NCBI RefSeq assembly: GCF_004792655.1 | Contig: NZ_SRZC01000018.1 | Coordinates: 24,567 to 88,566 of the forward strand | Reading direction: 5' to 3' | From: Palleniella muris | Lineage (GTDB): Bacteria > Bacteroidota > Bacteroidia > Bacteroidales > Bacteroidaceae | Length of the DNA: 64,000 bases | In this document: piece by piece, positions 53,691 through 61,449 of the stretch | How the letters are laid out: each line of letters starts with the position of its first letter | How positions within the stretch are numbered: position 1 is the stretch's first letter | Notes under the pieces: model-generated | Database searches by the model: none | What the model was told of the DNA's origin: nothing | The model's input: only the letters and a program-made list of their open reading frames with translations | Made by a program: the position numbers and the translations under genes

Positions 53691-55622
53691 CTACCACCAA
53701 ATCTGCTGTCCGTTGTCATACGAGAATATGCGCTCCTCATTACCGGTTGTCCTGTTTCGCAAAATATACAAGGCACCGGATGGCGCATCATAATATTCCA
53801 TGACATTGGAGGATGCAGTTTTTACACCAAGTGTTTTCCACCCCATGTCATAATATAAAAGCTCATATTTGTTGCCAGGTATGATAAAATTAGCATCGGT
53901 CTTAGGTGAGAACATAAGTTTGTCTATGTTCACAGTCCTGCCGAAATCCATGCCGAATGAAAACGGCACATGGGCCTCGGTCACTGTAAGATAATCACCG
54001 TCAAAGGCATTGTTCATGTCGTTAAGGGTACTGTCCCCAAAAGGCATTCCGGCAATGCGTTTTCCCTTGTATGACAGTTGCAGTTCCGAGATACCGGGGT
54101 TCTTGTTTTCCGGCGATACATATCTCACATATCGGTATCGCTTTTTGCTGTCCACATTCACATAGTTCACCATTAATGGAGTTTCTTGCACAACATGCAG
54201 TACATCAGCGTCTGAGAAATCCGGAGTGTTGGCAGCCTCAAAGCGTGCGCCACGTATTGGTGGCCAATAGCTTATAAAATGTGGGGTGAGGGGATATTTC
54301 CTGTCCAGTTTCATTTCTGTCTTTTCATCATACTTTGGGCAAACAATCTGTTTTTCCCCATTCGTCAGGAAGAAAGGATTGCTTATTGGCAACATCTTTC
54401 CGTCCTTTGAAAATACAGGCAGATACATGACCGAGTCTGTCATGTCATGGAACACGAACCTGCCATTATCCCGCTTGGCAAACACGGCAGGTACCCATCC
54501 TCTGCCGGTTCTGAAGGTACAAAGATACGCATATTCCGCATTGATGTCTGTCGTTATCTCCACCTCATGGCATTTCATATAGTCACGTGTGACATCAACA
54601 GTCCATGGCTGGGTAAAATGATTTCTTGTCATCTTGTCAGTCTCATTGTCGGCATATTTCACATCATTGTATTCATATGTGTATCTGTTTATCTTGAAGC
54701 AACGCTTCTTAAAACCTGTATTATATGGATAATCTGCCTCCGGTTGGTTCTTCATTTCAAAGACGGAGGAGTCTATATAGTTCATTTTTCTTGCCACAGA
54801 GTCATTTTTCGCCACGGTGTAAGTGCCGTCGTCCGCAATCAATGCCACCCACATATGGCCGTTCTTGCTGTAGTTAGCCCATGCTTCTATGCCATCGACA
54901 GCAACCGGCAGTGCCAAAGCACGCATGACCGCAGCCTCATAGATGCAATGCTGCACACAGGAGCCATGTCCAATCTTCCGCAATTTGAGTATGTCAGCAA
55001 GATACACCATATCAAAAGGTGTGCGCTTGAACCTTTCCGATACAGCATTATGTACGAGGTAGAACGCTTTTTTCATGTCCTTTACTCCTTCTATGATTGG
55101 ATGATACTCATTATATAATGTATCGCGCCATCCCTCTGAGAGTTGTTCGTCAAGCATGCGGTAAGGCAGGATATAGCGGCAGAACTTGTCAAAATCCACA
55201 TTGTCTCTCCATGCCGCCTTCTGCCAGCGTGCCATGGCACGGTCTATGTTGTCAACAAGCATTCTGCATGTTATAGTCTTGGCATCAAGCCGTACTACCG
55301 GTTTGTCATACTGTTTCACCGTAGCCCATATGCGGCTTAGTGAGTCTGCATTCACATCGGTATCAAGTGACCGTACCCTTGCCATAAACGAGTCTACAGC
55401 CTCACTTTCCACATAGGAATGATTTTTCATGTTTTCTATCAAGAACATGGCAGCCTCCTGCTTGCCGCGGTCTCCGTTTTTCGCATAGTGGTCAATCACT
55501 TCCAGCAATTCGGTCTGATTCTGTCCGGCCAAGGAAAGTGTTTCTGTTGCTCTGTCATTACATGATGTCAGTACAAGCAACAGGCTTGCTAACACGGTGG
55601 TTATATTTATGTGATTATTCAT
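53691..55622 (-). CDS. Transglutaminase-domain lipoprotein with C-terminal discoidin-like domain
   Basis: 643 residues from the ATG at 55622, which opens a lipoprotein signal (lipobox LTSC, Cys21); the frame extends upstream to 55697 inside the previous gene. The transglutaminase/protease-like core has Cys222 in GHGSCVQHC, His256 in KNGHMWVAL and an Asp at 264/265. The C-terminal ~200 residues resemble an F5/8C-type sandwich (YRYVRYVSPENKNPGISELQ, PFSFGMDFGRTVNIDKLMF). Anchored in the envelope, it may cut or cross-link peptides or cell-wall components. It overlaps the upstream gene by 8 nt and is the last gene of the RiPP-type operon. Role in peptide maturation or resistance is inference. Confidence 0.85.
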   Translation of the reverse strand: MNNHINITTVLASLLLVLTSCNDRATETLSLAGQNQTELLEVIDHYAKNGDRGKQEAAMFLIENMKNHSYVESEAVDSFMARVRSLDTDVNADSLSRIWATVKQYDKPVVRLDAKTITCRMLVDNIDRAMARWQKAAWRDNVDFDKFCRYILPYRMLDEQLSEGWRDTLYNEYHPIIEGVKDMKKAFYLVHNAVSERFKRTPFDMVYLADILKLRKIGHGSCVQHCIYEAAVMRALALPVAVDGIEAWANYSKNGHMWVALIADDGTYTVAKNDSVARKMNYIDSSVFEMKNQPEADYPYNTGFKKRCFKINRYTYEYNDVKYADNETDKMTRNHFTQPWTVDVTRDYMKCHEVEITTDINAEYAYLCTFRTGRGWVPAVFAKRDNGRFVFHDMTDSVMYLPVFSKDGKMLPISNPFFLTNGEKQIVCPKYDEKTEMKLDRKYPLTPHFISYWPPIRGARFEAANTPDFSDADVLHVVQETPLMVNYVNVDSKKRYRYVRYVSPENKNPGISELQLSYKGKRIAGMPFGDSTLNDMNNAFDGDYLTVTEAHVPFSFGMDFGRTVNIDKLMFSPKTDANFIIPGNKYELLYYDMGWKTLGVKTASSNVMEYYDAPSGALYILRNRTTGNEERIFSYDNGQQIWW

Positions 55623-57636
55623 GATTATCTGTCTTCTTGTCCATAAAAGGCAATTCAGCACAATACCAGGTCTCAAATTTCGGAAGATACGAAGCAAGCA
55701 TCAGTTCCAACATGTCTGTCGTCAGCGGTGTGTTGCCTGTGGATGCCGTTTTATTGTCGTTGTTCAGTACACCATCACGCAGCAGTCTGTATTTCTCTTT
55801 CTCGCCAAGCAGCATCCACGGAGTTTGCAGTCCTGGCATATTTCCTACGGCATCAGTCAGTAAGGGGATTGCTTTGTCCCTATGCCCCCAATAGTGTAGG
55901 ATATAACCATAATTAGCTTTTTTGATTGGTGATGTCACTTTGCAGCAATGCCCTGTAACGGTCATCACATCCGTTTTCAATGCCTGATAAAATGTGGAAT
56001 CTCTCACTGCAATGTTTGCCAATTCTTTGCTATGCATCAGTCGCGGCATATTGCATATGGCACGGCACATTGTTGCACGCGCCTGCTGCTCCATCCCATT
56101 ATTGTACAACAGGCATCCCTTCATGAAGAGGTAGAGCCCGTATTCTTTTCTTTGCTCAAGAAGTTTGTCAACGATATCCATGGCATGCTTGTTGTCTCCA
56201 TACAGCATCTTGGCGTATGCACTTAGGAAAGCAATGCTTTTGTCGTATGGATGTTGCGCGGATGCTGTTGCCAGTTCATGGCATGCTGTCTGTATGTCAC
56301 CTTTGTCATGCGTTTTCACATACCGTCCTACAGCCTCCATTCCCTTTACTGTAGCAGAGAGCTCCTTGTCATGGAGGTGATTTGTTGTTGCCACTACTCC
56401 ATACACAACCATCAATGCCATGAACATTATGGCTTCTGCGCCGGCTGTGCGCCGCGATGCCACATACGCCGGTGTCTCTTCACTGCCGGCATTATGCATC
56501 AATGCCACAAGGCTGCATGCGACAAAAAGCAATACACCGGTCTGCGACATTGTAGCATGTGTCATATCTTTCACAGTCAAAGCCACTAAAGTACATCCAG
56601 CAATGCTTATGCGCATATTGCGCCGGTGCCGCCACATCATATACAACACCCACAATGTAAGTAAAATGTATGGCACAGTGCCGACAATTCCTTTTTCAAC
56701 AAGCAACAGCACCACTATGTTGGGTGCCATGTTTGTGAATGTGTTTTGGTCTTCCGACATTGCCGTCCCATCGGCTACAAGCGTATAACTGCCATTTCCA
56801 TATCCGAACAAAGGGCGCGCCTTTATCAAGTCTGCAGAGGCAATGGTCTTGTTTACACGCCATTCCACACTTTTCTGCTGTGATGTGGTGGCATTCATCC
56901 TCATTGTGGTCATCATGTCGCTCTTGCAGAAAGCACCTACCGCCACCATTGCCACAGCAAGCGAAAGCAGTGTGTCTGTCACAAACCGCTTTTTCCTGAC
57001 CAACAGCAAGGACATCACAACAAACACCATTGCAGAGATGTAGGCTCCGCGTGAAAAAGTCAGCAATACAGCCACAAATGCCATACACATCATTGGTATT
57101 CTGAACTTTCCTGCCAAAAGGCATGACACACCAAGTATCACAATGGTGATTTCAGCCCACATATTGTTGATGTATCCAAGCGGTCTGTACATGAACCTGA
57201 AATGGTATGTGTCGTGAAAACCGGCACGAACCACAGCATCATGATATATCACAAAGGTGGATATTGCCAACAACATAGCCACAAAAAAGATTACGGCATA
57301 GCCATGAATGACTATTCCGGCAGACTTTCCTGAGGAAATAGCACTTCTTTGAAAAAGATATGCCGCAAACATGAACACCGAGACACTTGCTGTGGAAAAT
57401 GTGGGCAAGGGAGTCACACTGTAGCAGCATGACACGATAGTCTGCAATGTTGTCACCGCAAGCAGTGCATCGGCAATGCTCCATTTCACAAACGGGACAC
57501 TTCCCATCACCAACAGGAGGATAACAATAACCGGCATGCTGATAACCAATGTGTCCTTCACTCCGAACAGCAACAGTGCCATTATCACCATTGTCAGCAA
57601 CAGTGCCGCATTCCGTGTCACATCCGACTCTTTCAT
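55615..57636 (-). CDS. O-antigen ligase-like polytopic membrane protein with TPR-like C-terminus
   Basis: 673 residues. About 12 hydrophobic helices fill residues ~10-410, with the Wzy_C/O-antigen ligase hallmarks: a loop containing RPLGYINNMWAEITIVI and LTFSRGAYISAMVFV, and the periplasmic segment KARPLFGYGNGSYTLVADG. The C-terminal ~230 residues are helical pairs that look like TPR repeats (YDKSIAFLSAYAKMLYGD, YGLYLFMKGCLLYNNGME). Family members join glycans to lipid A or protein acceptors, and some glycosylate proteins. It overlaps both neighbours (ATGA with the M50 gene, 8 nt with the transglutaminase gene), so all three are one transcription unit. Attaching a glycan or lipid-linked group to the peptide or to a self-protection target is only a hypothesis. 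Confidence 0.8.
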   Translation of the reverse strand: MKESDVTRNAALLLTMVIMALLLFGVKDTLVISMPVIVILLLVMGSVPFVKWSIADALLAVTTLQTIVSCCYSVTPLPTFSTASVSVFMFAAYLFQRSAISSGKSAGIVIHGYAVIFFVAMLLAISTFVIYHDAVVRAGFHDTYHFRFMYRPLGYINNMWAEITIVILGVSCLLAGKFRIPMMCMAFVAVLLTFSRGAYISAMVFVVMSLLLVRKKRFVTDTLLSLAVAMVAVGAFCKSDMMTTMRMNATTSQQKSVEWRVNKTIASADLIKARPLFGYGNGSYTLVADGTAMSEDQNTFTNMAPNIVVLLLVEKGIVGTVPYILLTLWVLYMMWRHRRNMRISIAGCTLVALTVKDMTHATMSQTGVLLFVACSLVALMHNAGSEETPAYVASRRTAGAEAIMFMALMVVYGVVATTNHLHDKELSATVKGMEAVGRYVKTHDKGDIQTACHELATASAQHPYDKSIAFLSAYAKMLYGDNKHAMDIVDKLLEQRKEYGLYLFMKGCLLYNNGMEQQARATMCRAICNMPRLMHSKELANIAVRDSTFYQALKTDVMTVTGHCCKVTSPIKKANYGYILHYWGHRDKAIPLLTDAVGNMPGLQTPWMLLGEKEKYRLLRDGVLNNDNKTASTGNTPLTTDMLELMLASYLPKFETWYCAELPFMDKKTDNHE

Positions 57637-58832
57637 TCCTTACGAAGTCTTTTGCGCATCACCACAGGATATGCCATCCGATAAAACATGAAAATCAGGA
57701 GCGACAAGAACAATATCTGCGATAACATATTGCGGAGTAACGCAAACGGCGGTGTGATGTTGTTTGACATGCAGAGTATCAGCTGATAGACCTCCTCTGG
57801 GAAATTTCCCACAAAGCCATACAGGAACACAGGGATGATATAAAGGAAATAATATCCCATAAACACATTCACAGCCAAAGCGTAGGCGATAACGAACATT
57901 TTCTCCCTCTTCCTTATTTGAAGCAGATATGGTCTGCCCGTCACCGGTTTGCGTGTCATCCGCTTATAGAAATAACGCAACAGCTCTGTTGAGCGTTTGC
58001 GGAGATTTGGCACTCCGAGCATATCTGTCGCTATCCAGTAGCCGTCGAACCGGAAGAATGGATTAAGTGTGAGCAGAAACCCGAAGTTCATGGTCAATAT
58101 CATATACCGCAGCACATCATTGCCGGTAAGAAAGAATCCGCCTGTGAGCAACAGCAGTATCATGCCCTGAAAGTATATTCCTGCAATATTGACAACAATG
58201 CGCTTGCGACGCGGCAGCTGCCACACCTTGGTGACATCGGTGTAAAGCACGGGGAAATTGATGTACATACCGAATCCCACGCCTCCGTGTTCCAGTCCGA
58301 AACGTTTGCATGCCGAGGCATGGCCCAGCTCATGAAACAACGACGAGCATACAACAAATGCCACAAGGGCGAATATGGTGAAGGCGTTTATCCTGTTGCC
58401 GAAGGTCAGAAGATTCTCCGTTGTCATGAAAAAGGCGGTGTCAGCCACTATAATCATGGCTGACAGCACCCCCATCACATGTTTGCTGAACAGGAACGAC
58501 AAACGGTCGGATATGGAGTCTATCTGCCGGGCACTCAACATCTGACGCTGGTAAAGGAACTGTTTCCGTGGAGCAGTTTCCTTCAGCAGCATTGGCAGAA
58601 TCTTGGCATTGACCAGTTCCTTTATCTCTCCGTGAGTGGCATTGGCGTCACTATGGGTTTGCAGGAAATTGTCAATTCCGGCATCCATGTCTTCAGCGTT
58701 TTTCAGCGAATCAAGCAAATCGGCAGTGAGCCGGTTTGCCTCCATCACATTGTCCTTCGACATCACGAGATAATGCTCCTCGTCAGTCGAACCGTAAAGT
58801 CTTGTTATTGTTATTCCGGATAACAGTTCCAT
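57633..58832 (-). CDS. M50-family membrane zinc metalloprotease with PqqD-like N-terminal domain
   Basis: 399 residues. Residues 1-~85 follow the pattern of PqqD-type peptide-recognition domains (EEHYLVMSKDNVMEANRLTA, then a helix and HGEIKELVNAKILPML). From ~115 come 6-7 membrane helices with the zinc site SSLFHELGHASACKRFG (His167, Glu168, His171) and the third ligand in LNPFFRFDGYW. This matches the putative peptide zinc metalloprotease type seen in several RiPP loci (for instance YydH next to the radical-SAM enzyme YydG of Bacillus). Predicted to bind the leader of the Cys-rich precursors and cut them in or near the membrane. It lies 18 nt after receptor A and overlaps the next gene by 4 nt. 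Confidence 0.88.
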   Translation of the reverse strand: MELLSGITITRLYGSTDEEHYLVMSKDNVMEANRLTADLLDSLKNAEDMDAGIDNFLQTHSDANATHGEIKELVNAKILPMLLKETAPRKQFLYQRQMLSARQIDSISDRLSFLFSKHVMGVLSAMIIVADTAFFMTTENLLTFGNRINAFTIFALVAFVVCSSLFHELGHASACKRFGLEHGGVGFGMYINFPVLYTDVTKVWQLPRRKRIVVNIAGIYFQGMILLLLTGGFFLTGNDVLRYMILTMNFGFLLTLNPFFRFDGYWIATDMLGVPNLRKRSTELLRYFYKRMTRKPVTGRPYLLQIRKREKMFVIAYALAVNVFMGYYFLYIIPVFLYGFVGNFPEEVYQLILCMSNNITPPFALLRNMLSQILFLSLLIFMFYRMAYPVVMRKRLRKE

Positions 58833-58850
58833 TTCTCTTTATTTACCGCA

Positions 58851-60920
58851 TCAGTCGAGAATGGCGGAGCGATGCCCGTCTTCTGTGTTTACATTCTCAT
58901 ACTTGTGCTTCTTTCCGTATGTAAAACGATAGGTGGCGCGCAGCATGAACACATTGTAATCCACACGGGGATTATAGTATGTGGTGGCATTGCTGTAACC
59001 GCCAATAATGAGTGAATTCTCACGAGGGGTCTTCATGAACGGGTTTGTGGCGTACAAGTTCAAATGCAGGTTGTTTATAGTATATCCCACCGCCACTTTC
59101 AAGGAAGCGGGGTACGTTTCAAGATACCCCAGTTGGGAATATTGTTTCAGCTTACTGTTGAACGACACTTTTCCCTGAAATCCACGGTTCACGTATGTAA
59201 GTTCTGAGCCGTACATCATTTTGCCGCAATCTTTCTTCGTGTCAAAATGCCCTTTGTTGTAATGGTATTCTCCGCAAAGCATCCACTTTAGCTTCTTTGG
59301 AATAAGATTCAACACTACAGCGGCATTCGCCATAAACTTTTCAAAACATCCGCCATTACGGAACGTATGTATATAAACATTACGGTCATTGTCGCATACG
59401 ACATCTTCGTACAGCGGGCGTCTGTTATTCTCATATTTGCCATAAAGCTCAAACAATCCCCATTTATGGCTGCTCGAAAAAGTCAGTTCTGCCGATGTGC
59501 CATAATCTATTTTCTGGTCGGCATTGCCCACAATCATTTGATATTCATCCACGCGCTTTTCAATAGTGTTGTAGTATTTCATATTAGGAGTGAATGCTCC
59601 CATGCCCACAGAACCTCGGATAGTGTTGCCGTGTGGCAATTTGACATTATAGAAAACACATGGCGTGAGGAATGTGTGCGTGTATCTGTCACCGTCATCC
59701 ACTGTCATCACGCGCCCTTCGGCTTGAAAAGTGACATGAAAGACGTTTGGCACAACTTTAAAAGCATGGGAGGAGATGATATGCAGCTGGCCGTTCATGA
59801 GATGTGAGAGTGAGGATGCACCATTCTCCTTGTAATCTATATCCGACTTGTCGTAATAATAGTTCACCCCCAAATGGGTGGCATATCGTTTTGTTACCAA
59901 ATAAGAGGCATTGATTGAGGGCTTCAAACGATAGTATTTCTCCTTTGTGCAAGACTGATAGCTGTCTATGGCACTGTATCTGCGTTGCTGTCTGGTGTCG
60001 GTATAATCACCGCTCATCCCTATGGAAAGTGTGGCTTTGTTCTTAAAGACATTTCTATACTGCACACGAAATGCGGGGGTGGTATTGTCAGAATGGGTAT
60101 AGTCGCGCGACTCCACATCGATGGTTTCCAAAGACTCAATGCGCTGGCTGGTGTTTTTATGGCTTGAATTATGTCCGTCCTTCAGCGATACGGCTATCCT
60201 GAGGGTTCCGCTATCAAAACGGTGCATATATGAGAGCTGGCCCTTTATCCCATTTTTGTGTGTTGCTGACGGATTGGTAAACACCGATTTTGTGACATCA
60301 CCGCCGGCAAACGCCATCTGCGTTGTGGACTGTGGTCCCTTGCCGGGTGTGAAATGATTGTAGTCGCCACTGAGCTGGACACCGAACTCCGACTTGCGGC
60401 TGTAAAACTTCCAATCAGCCATGTCGCTGCCCGTCCACCTGTTGAGGTTCTCGTTTGCCTGCGCCATTACCATACCTCCATTGTCCCTTACGCGCACAAT
60501 AAAGTCTATCACACCACCTTCAGCCGTAGGAAATTCAGGATGAAAGTTGCTGTAATAATCTATACGTTTCAAATCTTTGGGGTTAAGTGTCTTCACCTCG
60601 TCCTTTGATGCCGGAAGTCCATTGATGCACAGCACTGTCTCCGCACCATGACTTTTCACCGTTTCATCTATGGGGTCAACATTCAGTCCGGGAATGGTCA
60701 GCAAAGACAATGCTGAATAACCGTCATGAGAGAATTTCTTTACGTTAGCGCCCACATTGATAATCGTCTTGTCGGTGCTGTTCACTATTTCCCTTCCTGT
60801 CACAACAACTTCCTTTATTGCTTTGCCGTCAATGATGGTGTCATTCTGCAATGACGCGTCAGCATTTATTGATGCAAAGAGGGGACACAATCCAAAAAGA
60901 ACTAATCTGTATATATTCAT
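58851..60920 (-). CDS. Outer-membrane beta-barrel receptor A (TonB-receptor-like, RiPP-associated)
   Basis: 689 residues. A signal peptide (cleaved near SINADA) precedes a short linker with DTIIDGKAIKEVVVTGREIV, the same EVVVTG start seen in TonB-dependent receptor plugs but without the carboxypeptidase-like domain. The plug includes YSALSLLTIPGLNVDPIDE and DLKRIDYYSNFHPEFP, then a ~500-residue barrel ends in MLRATYRFTYGKKHKYENVN. It is a paralogue of receptor B (61450-63564), about half of residues identical by eye. Position after a precursor gene suggests export, uptake or display of the mature peptide. Confidence 0.88.
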   Translation of the reverse strand: MNIYRLVLFGLCPLFASINADASLQNDTIIDGKAIKEVVVTGREIVNSTDKTIINVGANVKKFSHDGYSALSLLTIPGLNVDPIDETVKSHGAETVLCINGLPASKDEVKTLNPKDLKRIDYYSNFHPEFPTAEGGVIDFIVRVRDNGGMVMAQANENLNRWTGSDMADWKFYSRKSEFGVQLSGDYNHFTPGKGPQSTTQMAFAGGDVTKSVFTNPSATHKNGIKGQLSYMHRFDSGTLRIAVSLKDGHNSSHKNTSQRIESLETIDVESRDYTHSDNTTPAFRVQYRNVFKNKATLSIGMSGDYTDTRQQRRYSAIDSYQSCTKEKYYRLKPSINASYLVTKRYATHLGVNYYYDKSDIDYKENGASSLSHLMNGQLHIISSHAFKVVPNVFHVTFQAEGRVMTVDDGDRYTHTFLTPCVFYNVKLPHGNTIRGSVGMGAFTPNMKYYNTIEKRVDEYQMIVGNADQKIDYGTSAELTFSSSHKWGLFELYGKYENNRRPLYEDVVCDNDRNVYIHTFRNGGCFEKFMANAAVVLNLIPKKLKWMLCGEYHYNKGHFDTKKDCGKMMYGSELTYVNRGFQGKVSFNSKLKQYSQLGYLETYPASLKVAVGYTINNLHLNLYATNPFMKTPRENSLIIGGYSNATTYYNPRVDYNVFMLRATYRFTYGKKHKYENVNTEDGHRSAILD

Positions 60921-61013
60921 TTTGCGATTTGTTCTGATTTATAAGGTTAATTGAAAAATATTCCGAAAATATTTAAGTGTCAAGTCTTAGAACCTCCTAC
61001 TTTACGAAAATCC

Positions 61014-61038
61014 GGAGCCTTGTGCAATTCAAGGCTCC
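61014..61038 (-). terminator. Hairpin between precursor 1 and receptor A
   Basis: A perfect 9-bp stem GGAGCCTTG (61014-61022) and CAAGGCTCC (61030-61038). On the minus strand a short T-run follows (GGATTTTCG). Such a hairpin often lets a precursor be made in excess over downstream genes. Confidence 0.55.
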
Positions 61039-61053
61039 AGTATTTACGTCATT

Positions 61054-61266
61054 TTAAAAATTTAAGGTACAATGATGGCGTTCTTTGCATGGGCCATCTA
61101 TGTTACAGATTTCATCTTTGAGGCAAAAATCATCACCACTATCACTTGATGCCTCCAAATCATACAATCCGCCCACTGACAGCGGGTCGGTTTCCAGTCT
61201 CTCCTCAAGCTCCTCCAAAAAGAACTGTGGCAGCTCCTTGTTCAAGGAAACAATTTCCTTTTCCAT
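61054..61266 (-). CDS. Cys-rich RiPP precursor peptide 1
   Basis: 70 residues. The leader (1-37) is acidic and helical with LPQFFLEELEERLETDPL and ends in SVGGLYDL. It differs from the leader of precursor 2 at only positions 4 and 22. The core holds Cys48, 54, 60 and 66, exactly C-x5-C-x5-C-x5-C, ending four residues after the last Cys (CTLNF). VGG at 31-33 resembles a double-glycine cleavage site. It is preceded in frame by a maturase-tail remnant with no stop between them. The core is otherwise unlike that of precursor 2, so the modification likely acts on the Cys spacing. I do not recognize a named RiPP family. Confidence 0.85.
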   Translation of the reverse strand: MEKEIVSLNKELPQFFLEELEERLETDPLSVGGLYDLEASSDSGDDFCLKDEICNIDGPCKERHHCTLNF

Positions 61267-61419
61267 AAAATTATTTTTTTTTAAGTCATTATGATATTTA
61301 CTATATGCCCTTTTTGCGGCATAAGCTATCATTTCCATCATGTGAGTGCAATGGTGGTCTCTGATATTATGGGCGGTGCATCCGCCTCCACACAACAAAG
61401 CGCACTTGCAGGTGCTGCA
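61154..61419. repeat. Long direct repeat, copy 1 (maturase tail plus precursor leader)
   Basis: Aligns with 63737-64000. The ~139 nt covering the maturase tail (61281-61419) are identical, and the leader part (61154-61266) differs at about ten positions, mostly silent. The A-tract between them is 9 nt here against 7 nt in copy 2. Homology stops at the leader/core boundary (residue 37 of the peptide). Confidence 0.9.
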
Positions 61420-61449
61420 CGCCCGTTCCATATCCCTTTTGTTGCCAAT
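61267..61449 (-). pseudogene. Remnant of a radical-SAM maturase: SPASM tail only
   Basis: Directly after the stop of receptor B, IGNKRDMERACSTCKCALLC and GGGC begin a piece that is the C-terminal Cys cluster (CxxCxC...CGGGC...HxC) of SPASM-type radical-SAM proteins. It is nucleotide-identical to the end of the gene at the window edge (63854-64000). The rest of the enzyme is absent. A 9-A tract replaces the 7-A tract of the other copy, so the stop codon is lost and the frame runs into the precursor (ATG 61431 to 61054, 125 codons). It is a duplication relic, or possibly a translated leader fusion. Confidence 0.8.
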
